Assembly (NCBI RefSeq): GCF_030014955.1
Contig: NZ_JAGRPV010000001.1
Location: forward strand, 7,837,501 to 7,901,500
Direction of reading: 5' to 3'
Length of the DNA stretch: 64,000 nucleotides
Source of the DNA: Cohnella hashimotonis
GTDB taxonomy: Bacteria > Bacillota > Bacilli > Paenibacillales > Paenibacillaceae
Shown here: positions 58,365 to 64,000 of the stretch, piece by piece
How positions within the stretch are numbered: position 1 is the first letter of the stretch
Layout: each line of letters starts with the position of its first letter
Translations under genes and position numbers: made by a program
The notes under the pieces: generated by a model
What the model saw: only the letters and a program-made list of their open reading frames with translations
Database searches by the model: none
Told to the model about the DNA's origin: nothing

Positions 58365-59315
58365 ATGGGCGGTAGCCGATATTCGATCGTAGACAGAATG
58401 CCGACTTATAGCGAGGAAGATTGCGAGGGCGCGCTCTTTATGGCGAAGTGGCCCGGAGGGTACAGATGTCCTCGCTGCTCGCATCCGCATTATTATCGCG
58501 TTGCCTCGAGGGGGCGCGGGCGGTTTGAATGCGTCTCCTGCAGACATCAGACCTCTCTTACAGCAGGGACGATACTCGAAGGTACGCGCACGCCGCTATG
58601 CAAATGGTTTCAGGCGATGTATCTGATGCAGATCGGTATCAGCGCCAAGCTGCTATCCGAGCTCATTCAGGTGACCTATAAGACCGCGTGGCTGATGAAC
58701 CATAAGCTTCGCTACGCCATCGAGCAATGGGATGCCGAGCTCCCACTCGCAGGTAATTTACAATTGCTCGGCGAGTTCTACGGATACGAATTCCACCGTC
58801 ATTTTAGCGGCATTAACGCGGCGCCAGAGCATAAGGCACAGTCTGTCATCGTCGGCGCTTCTATCAATGAACGAACGGATATGGTTAAGCAATTGAAGAT
58901 CAAGCGTGTAGACGGCACGAGAGACGACCAGGACGACATAGGCGTAATCGAGCGTTTTTTGTTGCAGCATGCTATCGATTTGAAAGAGGAGTCCGGCGAG
59001 CTCAAGGTCTTTGACCGACGCAACCGCAAGGAACGCTCGGCGTTGCATGCAGCATGGACGGAGGCCGTCAGGTGGCTGGCACGGACATTCGGAGGGATCG
59101 GTCCGAAGCATCTGCAGGCATATCTGGATGAGTTTTGTTTTCGTCGCATGTTCCGAAGCGGTTCGATGGTGGAATTAATAGGCTTATGCGGCGCGACGGC
59201 TACGATCATTTATAGAGAACTGGTTGGAAAAAGGCTCGGCGTGTATCCGATTAAGTGGAGTGCTAAGCACGCGAAGTCCCGTCAGGTGACGCACCTTAAG
59301 CTCAAACATGCCTAG
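58365..59315 (+). CDS. IS1595-type transposase-derived protein, catalytic site lost
   Basis: A 316-residue protein with the IS1595 layout: N-terminal zinc ribbon (Cys35, Cys38, Cys56, Cys59: YRCPRCSH, ECVSCR), a helical DNA-binding part (GISAKLLSELIQVTYKTAWLM) and a C-terminal IS1595 end (PKHLQAYLDEFCFRRM). The first catalytic Asp, normally in V-D-E-T-Y, is missing (LLGEFYGY, 134-141), and I find no clear later D, N or K of the DDNEK set. The frame is intact with a Shine-Dalgarno (TTTGGAG), so it appears maintained rather than decayed. It is probably a domesticated DNA-binding protein. No clear IS ends are seen apart from the dispersed 27-bp repeats. Confidence 0.8.
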   Translation: MGGSRYSIVDRMPTYSEEDCEGALFMAKWPGGYRCPRCSHPHYYRVASRGRGRFECVSCRHQTSLTAGTILEGTRTPLCKWFQAMYLMQIGISAKLLSELIQVTYKTAWLMNHKLRYAIEQWDAELPLAGNLQLLGEFYGYEFHRHFSGINAAPEHKAQSVIVGASINERTDMVKQLKIKRVDGTRDDQDDIGVIERFLLQHAIDLKEESGELKVFDRRNRKERSALHAAWTEAVRWLARTFGGIGPKHLQAYLDEFCFRRMFRSGSMVELIGLCGATATIIYRELVGKRLGVYPIKWSAKHAKSRQVTHLKLKHA

Positions 59316-59362
59316 GTGAGGGCGCCTGTCATTGAATCCCTACAAGTACGATTACACGAATA

Positions 59363-59452
59363 GCATCTGTAAGCACGAAAAACATCCGTAAGCACGCACG
59401 GCATCTGTAAGCACGAATAGCAACTGTAAGCACGAACAAGATCCGTAAGACT
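59363..59452. repeat. 19-bp tandem repeat, about five copies
   Basis: Units with consensus GCATCTGTAAGCACGAATA start at 59363, 59382, 59401, 59420 and 59439, the last partial. There are no spacers. They lie in the gap 59316-59617 past the IS1595-like gene; no gene is seen there. Confidence 0.9.
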
Positions 59453-59488
59453 CCCTGCAGCAAAGGACAACATATCTTGCAGTCCGTT

Positions 59489-59515
59489 TCCTGAGCGAAG
59501 GGGATATCGTTAAAA
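59489..59515 (-). repeat. Dispersed 27-bp repeat, inverted copy
   Basis: Read on the minus strand it matches the copy at 58224-58250 at 25 of 27 positions (TTTTAACGATATCCCCTTCG then CAGGA). With that copy it brackets the IS1595-like gene in inverted orientation. Confidence 0.9.
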
Positions 59516-59617
59516 CGGGCAAAAGATGGGGAGACCCCGACGTTCGGGCCCCTTATTAGACCTTTGTTTTGTCTCCCTGTTTGCCGTACGGCGCAGCGGC
59601 TTGATGAAGTGCGAGTA

Positions 59618-61087
59618 TCAGCTTTTGAACCGTTTGAGCAGTTCGCGGCCCCACTTCCACAGGATATTGCCGGACAACAGGAATGCGACGAGCAGACCGC
59701 TGCAGGTGACGACTAGAGCGAGCCACTCGAAGGGCGAGTAACTGGACATCTTGCTCCATTTTATCGGGTTTTTAAGATCCTCGATGACTTGGTTCATGCC
59801 GTAGATCCCGCTGATGACGGTATAGATCGTGAGGATGTTCAGCAAATAACTGGAGCGACGCGAATTGGCGTTCTCCTGATACTTGAACAAGTCGTTCAGC
59901 GTCTGCTTGACGTCCTCGAATAGCTCGTCGTTGCCATACATACGGCGCAGCTGGAGGAAGATCTCCCGTCCTTGCGATTGGGAGACGACTTCTAGAAAGT
60001 TGTACTTGGCGGAGAAGGTAGTTATGTCGCGGATGAGCAGCTCCGTCTTCTCCGAGTCTCGCTCCATCTGGACGCGAGAATACGCGTTGGACAGCTTGAG
60101 CAGAACGATACGGTGAAAAAGGTTTAGCAGCAAGCCGTAGTAGTATTCGCCGTACATTTTGTTGACGATGGCGTCCGCCTTGCGCTCAGGCAGGCTGTTC
60201 AGGCAGCAGAAGCAGCTCTCGTCGGTCTGATAATAGGCGTAAGGCGCCCAGCGTTCGAGGCCTGTATCATGGCAGTATTGCTCTATGTAGGGCATATAGT
60301 AGGCGCTTATATAGGGATCGCCGTTGTCGTCGAGGCCGTCGAGCCTTGAGGCGCGGTAGCGGTCGAGGAGCGAGATGTCCGCATCCTCGGGAAAAGCATA
60401 GCTTGCCATGACATACATACGCTCGTCGATCAGGTAAGGCAGCTCCTCGAAGTAGGCGCCGTCCATCGGCGTGCGATCGAGATGCTCGACCATGTGGGGC
60501 ACGATGGCCTGGAAAATGAAATCCTGGACCTCTTCGTAGCTTTTTCCCTCGTACACGACGTTTGCGGCACGGTCCTCGCTATGCGCGTCTTGAAGTGCGC
60601 GGAGACGATCGGCGAATTCAATGGCTTCGGTCAAGGTGGTGTTCTCTTTGGCTATTTGGACGCGAAGCGTAATGAAGCCGGTGTCGAACGGACAGAGCAC
60701 GACGTCTACGGCATGCAGGACAAAAGGCGCATCGAAATAACGCGTCTGCAGCACGGCCGTCGTCCCCAACGCCTTGCTCATACGCTGGAAACTCTCTTCG
60801 TTGTCCTCCGACGGAAACAGGACATGGTTCGTAAAAGGCAGGTAATAACGTTCCATATCCCGATGCGACACATGATGCTTGGGACCGTAGAACGCCTTTT
60901 CCAGCTCCAGCGCGCTCAGCCGAAAGGCGGTAAAGCCTTCCCGCTCCAGTGTCGTTTTAACGTCTTTGTGGCAATCGGTCGTCAGGGAGAAGGGAAATAA
61001 AAATTGAAAGTTCGCCTCCCGGATCGGCTGATCCGTTGCGTCCCCGCGATGCAACGGCTGTACAGCGCCCATGCGTTCGTTTTTCAT
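59618..61087 (-). CDS. CorA-like membrane protein of unknown function
   Basis: A 489-residue protein with a large N-terminal soluble domain (about 1-420) and two C-terminal membrane helices (about 415-435 and 455-475). Right after the first helix is YGMNQVIEDL, which resembles the Y-G-M-N signature of CorA metal channels, and a long helical stretch precedes it as in CorA. The N-terminal domain is unlike classic CorA as I read it. It could be a divergent divalent-cation transporter. It overlaps the RCK_C gene upstream (ATGA), so the two are one operon. The family is uncertain. Confidence 0.65.
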   Translation of the reverse strand: MKNERMGAVQPLHRGDATDQPIREANFQFLFPFSLTTDCHKDVKTTLEREGFTAFRLSALELEKAFYGPKHHVSHRDMERYYLPFTNHVLFPSEDNEESFQRMSKALGTTAVLQTRYFDAPFVLHAVDVVLCPFDTGFITLRVQIAKENTTLTEAIEFADRLRALQDAHSEDRAANVVYEGKSYEEVQDFIFQAIVPHMVEHLDRTPMDGAYFEELPYLIDERMYVMASYAFPEDADISLLDRYRASRLDGLDDNGDPYISAYYMPYIEQYCHDTGLERWAPYAYYQTDESCFCCLNSLPERKADAIVNKMYGEYYYGLLLNLFHRIVLLKLSNAYSRVQMERDSEKTELLIRDITTFSAKYNFLEVVSQSQGREIFLQLRRMYGNDELFEDVKQTLNDLFKYQENANSRRSSYLLNILTIYTVISGIYGMNQVIEDLKNPIKWSKMSSYSPFEWLALVVTCSGLLVAFLLSGNILWKWGRELLKRFKS

Positions 61088-61791
61088 AAGGGGGAGACCG
61101 CCTGCCTTTCGTCACGCTCCATGATCTTCTTCGCTTCGAGTTCGGCGCCGAACGAGCGCTTGATTTGCCTCATGCTGCCATATACGTATAACACATCTCC
61201 CGCCTCCAGCGGCGTCTCCATACGGCGGTCGCGGATCGCAATGGTACCGCGCTTGATCAAAAGGATGTTAACGTCCGGCAACTCGTCGCACAGTTCCTTG
61301 ATCGTTCGGCCGATAGCCGGGGACGCCTCGCCGATCGGAATGTCGATGAAGGCATCTTCTTTTTCCAAGTATAGCACTTCTTGAATCGCGAGCTCGTGTA
61401 TCGCGAAGGATTGACGGAAGGCGCCGCTCAATCGCTTCTCCAGCAGCTTGCCGACTGCGGGCATGCGCAGCACGACATAGACGATAAACAGCGCGCCCGA
61501 AGCCATGGACAGTGGAAAGAGGTGGAAATCGGGCGCCAGGATGGCACTGACGCAGGAGATCATGACCGCCAGGGAGAAGGCGCCGAACAGGATCAAAAAG
61601 ATGCCGATCCGTCGGCGGACGGGGTGCCCGAGGATCAACTCGGATTCCTTGGTCGTGAAGCCGGTGCCGGTCAGGAGCGAGATGACTTGAAAGCGCGCGA
61701 TGGGATGCTCCAGTCCCGTCGATCGCATGAGGATGGCGGAAATCTCGATAACGAGAAACACGATCAGTATGTAGACGAGTATAAACCCCAT
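61084..61791 (-). CDS. Membrane protein with C-terminal RCK_C (TrkA_C) domain
   Basis: A 235-residue protein with about four membrane helices in the first 125 residues (GFILVYILIVFLVIEISAIL and on) and a C-terminal RCK_C domain (GEASPAIGRTIKELCDELP...LEAGDVLYVYGSMRQIKR) that may sense nucleotide such as c-di-AMP. ATG 61791 behind AAAGG is preferred over a TTG at 61911 that has no ribosome site. Coupled to the CorA-like gene by overlap. Possible role in ion transport; not assigned. Confidence 0.75.
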   Translation of the reverse strand: MGFILVYILIVFLVIEISAILMRSTGLEHPIARFQVISLLTGTGFTTKESELILGHPVRRRIGIFLILFGAFSLAVMISCVSAILAPDFHLFPLSMASGALFIVYVVLRMPAVGKLLEKRLSGAFRQSFAIHELAIQEVLYLEKEDAFIDIPIGEASPAIGRTIKELCDELPDVNILLIKRGTIAIRDRRMETPLEAGDVLYVYGSMRQIKRSFGAELEAKKIMERDERQAVSPL

Positions 61792-61918
61792 AAGGGCGCC
61801 GCCTTTCGCTGAAATCCGCGAGAAAGCCGCCGCGGTGGTCTTTACTTCAGTTATACCCTTAACACCGGATGCTTCAAGCGTAGGGACAGGCGGCAGACCG
61901 TAATTTTCCAATCACCCA

Positions 61919-61948
61919 TTGACAGCTTCCGCGGGCCGATGTTACAGT
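61919..61948 (+). promoter_or_regulatory. Promoter of the leader-peptide/bmrC unit
   Basis: A perfect TTGACA (61919-61924), 18 bases including TGT, and TACAGT (61943-61948). Downstream, AAATGT and ACATTT form a small inverted repeat near 61953-61968 that could be an operator. Confidence 0.65.
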
Positions 61949-61995
61949 GTCAAATGTCAAACACATTTCACAATTGGAAGGGAGGATTGCGTTCG

Positions 61996-62073
61996 ATGCG
62001 TACATTCATGATTGTGCCAGCTGCTGTCGTTGCTGCCTTTGCAAGCGAACGTAATCCGTTCAAGCCCGTTTAA
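61996..62073 (+). CDS. BmrB-like leader peptide
   Basis: A 25-residue frame (RTFMIVPAAVVAAFASERNP after Met, ending FKPV) with GGGAGG eight bases before the ATG. It follows a strong promoter, and two terminator hairpins follow before the ABC transporter gene. This matches the layout of bmrB in B. subtilis, where ribosome stalling on a leader peptide lets transcription continue into bmrCD under ribosome-targeting antibiotics. The sequence itself need not be conserved; the role is inferred from layout. Confidence 0.6.
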   Translation: MRTFMIVPAAVVAAFASERNPFKPV

Positions 62074-62091
62074 TCCAACGATGGATATCGA

Positions 62092-62130
62092 GGGCGCGCG
62101 ATTACGTGATCCGTAATCGTGCGCCCTTTC
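62092..62130 (+). terminator. First attenuator hairpin upstream of bmrC
   Basis: GGGCGCGCGATTACG (62092-62106) and CGTAATCGTGCGCCC (62112-62126) form a 15-bp stem with one G-U pair and a 5-base loop, followed by TTTCTT. It lies 18 bases after the leader-peptide stop. Confidence 0.8.
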
Positions 62131-62145
62131 TTGTCCGTCCCGGAA

Positions 62146-62159
62146 CGAACGAATGTTCG
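62146..62159. promoter_or_regulatory. LexA-like palindrome in the bmrC leader
   Basis: CGAACGAATGTTCG matches CGAACRNRYGTTYC at 13 of 14 positions. It also lies within a hairpin closed by CCCGG and CCGGG, so it may be an RNA feature rather than a protein site. It is downstream of the likely promoter, where LexA would act as a roadblock if it binds. Confidence 0.35.
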
Positions 62160-62184
62160 AAAACCGGGAACGGATGCATAGAAT

Positions 62185-62216
62185 AGGCGTATCGCTTACG
62201 GGCGGTGCGCCTTTTT
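62185..62216 (+). terminator. Second attenuator hairpin upstream of bmrC
   Basis: AGGCGTATCGC (62185-62195) and GCGGTGCGCCT (62202-62212) pair fully, with two G-U pairs, and run into a T tract. It lies about 40 bases before the bmrC start, so read-through must be regulated for expression. Confidence 0.75.
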
Positions 62217-62257
62217 GCATGCTTGGATGCAAGCGGGAACAGAAGAGAGGGAAAAAA

Positions 62258-64000
62258 ATGCTTAGCGTACTTATCAAGTTAAAGTGGTTTTTCAGAGCGC
62301 ATTGGAAGCGGTATACGATCGCGATCGTCTTGCTCGCGATCGCGGGCATCGTGGAGATCGTCCCTCCCAAGCTGCTCGGCAATACGATCGACGGCATCCA
62401 GCAGGGGACGATGACGCAAGGCGATTTCTATCAAGTCGTCTGGCTGTGGCTCGGGCTTACGGTCGTCAGCTACTGCATCAACTACGTGTGGATGTACCAG
62501 CTGTTCGGAGGCTCGATGATGCTGGAGCGGCTGCTCCGCACGAAGCTGATTCGTCACCTGCTGCGGATGACGCCGACGTTCTACGAACGCAACCGGACGG
62601 GCGACCTGATGGCGCGGGCGACGAACGATCTGTGGGCGATCTCGAACACGGCCGGCTTCGGCATTTTGACGCTGATCGATTCGTCCATCTTCATGGTGAC
62701 CCTCCTTATCATGATGGCGGGACTGATCAGCTGGAAGCTGACGCTCGCAGCGATGCTTCCCTTGCCGCTCATCGCGCTGGCGATGAAGCATTTCGGGGGC
62801 AAGATTCACGACCGCTTCATGAAGGCGCAGGATTCGTTCGGCGAGCTGAACGACCAGGTGCTCGAATCGGTGACGGGCGTCCGCGTCATTCGCGCCTACG
62901 TGCAGGAAAAGGCTGACGAGGAGCGGTTTCACGCAAAGACGAACGAAGTGCTGGACCGCAACATCGCAGTCGCCCGTATCGATGCGCTATTTGAACCGAC
63001 GAATAAGGTTCTGATCGGACTTAGTTATATTATCGGCGTATGCTACGGCGGATATCTGGTCTTCCGGAGCGAGATCACGCTCGGGGAGCTTGTGTCCTTC
63101 AACATCTTCCTCGGGATGCTGATCTGGCCGATGTTCGCCATCGGAGAGCTGATCAATATCATGCAGCGCGGCAATGCCTCGCTCGACCGGGTCAACGAGA
63201 CGCTCGGTTACGTGCCGGACGTCCAGGACCCGCAGCAGCTCGCAGAGGTGAAGGCTCCCGACTCGCTCGCGTTCAAGGCTTTGACCTTCCGCTATCCGTC
63301 GTCTGCGGTAGACAATCTGATCGACGTCGGCTTCGAGTTAAAACGCGGTCAGACGCTCGGCATCGTCGGGCGTACCGGCAGCGGCAAGACGACGCTGCTC
63401 AAGCAGCTGCTGCGCGAGTATCCCCCGGGCAGCGGGGAAGTGTCGATCTCGGGTGTGCCGATCCAGGACATCGGCATCGATCGCCTGCTCTCCTGGGTCG
63501 GCTATGTGCCGCAGAACCCGATTCTGTTTTCCCGCACGATTCGCGAAAACATTTTGTTCGGTCTAGAAGAGGCAACGCCACAGCAGTTGCAGCATGCACT
63601 CGTCCGGGCTTCGTTCGCGAAGGACATTGCTTTCCTTCCCGACGGACTCGAGACGCTGGTCGGCGAGAAGGGCGTGGCGCTCTCCGGTGGACAGAAGCAG
63701 CGCGTGAGCATCGCGCGCGCGATGATCGCGGACCCGGAGATCCTCATGCTCGACGACGCGCTGTCCGCGGTAGATGCCAGAACGGAGGCCGAGATCATCG
63801 AGGGCATCCGCACGGAGCGAGCCGGCAAGACGACGCTCATCGCGACGCATCGGCTGTCCGCGGTCCAGCATGCGGACCTCATCCTCGTGCTGGACGAAGG
63901 CTACGTCGTCGAGCGAGGGACGCATGAGGAGCTGTTGGCACTCGGCGGCTGGTACAAGGAACAGTACGATCGGCAGCAGCTTGAAGCGATCGTCGAGGGG
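62258..64000 (+). CDS. bmrC: Multidrug ABC half-transporter, BmrC (YheI)-like, cut by window edge
   Basis: The visible 581 residues cover nearly the full protein (about 585 in B. subtilis). It has six membrane helices in the first 320 residues (FRAHWKRYTIAIVLLAIAGI, IVEIVPPKLLGNTIDGI), then the nucleotide-binding domain: Walker A GRTGSGKTTLL, signature VALSGGQKQRVSIARAM, Walker B ILMLDDALSAVD and H-loop IATHRLS. Similarity to YheI extends through the whole protein as I recall it (for example FAIGELINIMQRGNASLDRVNETL). It should pair with a BmrD-type subunit just outside the window. ATG behind AGAGAGGGAAAAAA. Confidence 0.93.
   Translation, partial: MLSVLIKLKWFFRAHWKRYTIAIVLLAIAGIVEIVPPKLLGNTIDGIQQGTMTQGDFYQVVWLWLGLTVVSYCINYVWMYQLFGGSMMLERLLRTKLIRHLLRMTPTFYERNRTGDLMARATNDLWAISNTAGFGILTLIDSSIFMVTLLIMMAGLISWKLTLAAMLPLPLIALAMKHFGGKIHDRFMKAQDSFGELNDQVLESVTGVRVIRAYVQEKADEERFHAKTNEVLDRNIAVARIDALFEPTNKVLIGLSYIIGVCYGGYLVFRSEITLGELVSFNIFLGMLIWPMFAIGELINIMQRGNASLDRVNETLGYVPDVQDPQQLAEVKAPDSLAFKALTFRYPSSAVDNLIDVGFELKRGQTLGIVGRTGSGKTTLLKQLLREYPPGSGEVSISGVPIQDIGIDRLLSWVGYVPQNPILFSRTIRENILFGLEEATPQQLQHALVRASFAKDIAFLPDGLETLVGEKGVALSGGQKQRVSIARAMIADPEILMLDDALSAVDARTEAEIIEGIRTERAGKTTLIATHRLSAVQHADLILVLDEGYVVERGTHEELLALGGWYKEQYDRQQLEAIVEG

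Noticed and set aside
61792..61911. Longer N-terminus of the RCK_C membrane protein
   Set aside because: The TTG at 61911 has no Shine-Dalgarno, and the extra 40 residues precede the first membrane helix with no typical signal.

Overview
The window is the replication-origin segment of a GC-rich, spore-forming member of the Bacillota. Gene order and content point to the Paenibacillaceae (Paenibacillus or Cohnella type): rpmH-rnpA-spoIIIJ-jag-mnmE-mnmG-rsmG-noc-soj-parB on one side of oriC, and dnaA-dnaN-yaaA-recF-remB-gyrB-gyrA followed by a 16S rRNA gene on the other. A YheC/YheD-type spore-coat ATP-grasp gene, yyaC, noc, spoIIIJ and the walRKHIJ-htrA-CxxH/CxxC block support this. The genus is an inference; no species is claimed.

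Layout. 1-12000 (minus strand): 5' part of a 16S rRNA, an HD-GYP protein, gyrA, an opposite-strand YheC/YheD gene, gyrB, remB, recF, yaaA, dnaN and dnaA. oriC is bipartite: DnaA boxes upstream of dnaA (12064-12244), and an unwinding module (DnaA box, GC block, DnaA-trio, AT-rich stretch) between dnaA and dnaN (10441-10517). 12567-21912 (plus): ribosome, tRNA-modification and membrane-insertion genes and the chromosome-segregation genes noc, soj and parB, with three parS sites. 22071-30000: a class V aminotransferase, DUF4446, yyaC, DUF3343, MscS, DUF951, tRNA-Ser(CGA), a KhtTU-type K+/H+ antiporter, small unknown genes, a 17-bp tandem repeat and an unexplained structured stretch. 29886-31159: rpsF-ssb-rpsR.

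31160-38023 is an accessory insertion between rpsR and the mazG-like/yybS/gdpP/rplI/dnaB operon. It holds an AT-rich tyrosine-recombinase unit bounded by two near-identical dif-like sites in inverted orientation, an HD-GYP/CheW/MCP sensory operon, a CBS protein and a membrane-anchored amidohydrolase with an altered metal motif. purA follows, with PurR-type PurBoxes overlapping the dnaB terminator. 44893-47920: a GntR/ABC operon with an unusual tandem-repeat leader. 47920-57995: a secreted M23 peptidase and the WalRK cell-wall regulon genes. 57996-61791: accessory DNA with an IS1595-derived gene lacking the catalytic Asp, behind a LexA-like box and bracketed by copies of a dispersed 27-bp repeat, then a CorA-like/RCK_C membrane pair. 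The end carries a BmrC-like multidrug ABC half-transporter preceded by a short leader peptide and two intrinsic terminators, resembling the bmrB attenuation system of B. subtilis.

Best candidates for something undescribed: (1) the recombinase with inverted spacer-matched sites next to the HD-GYP/CheW/MCP operon; (2) the IS1595-derived gene with its SOS-like box and flanking repeats; (3) the bmrB-like attenuator with a further LexA-like palindrome; (4) the in-frame 14/15-bp repeat leader of the GntR/ABC operon; (5) the structured region downstream of yjzC.
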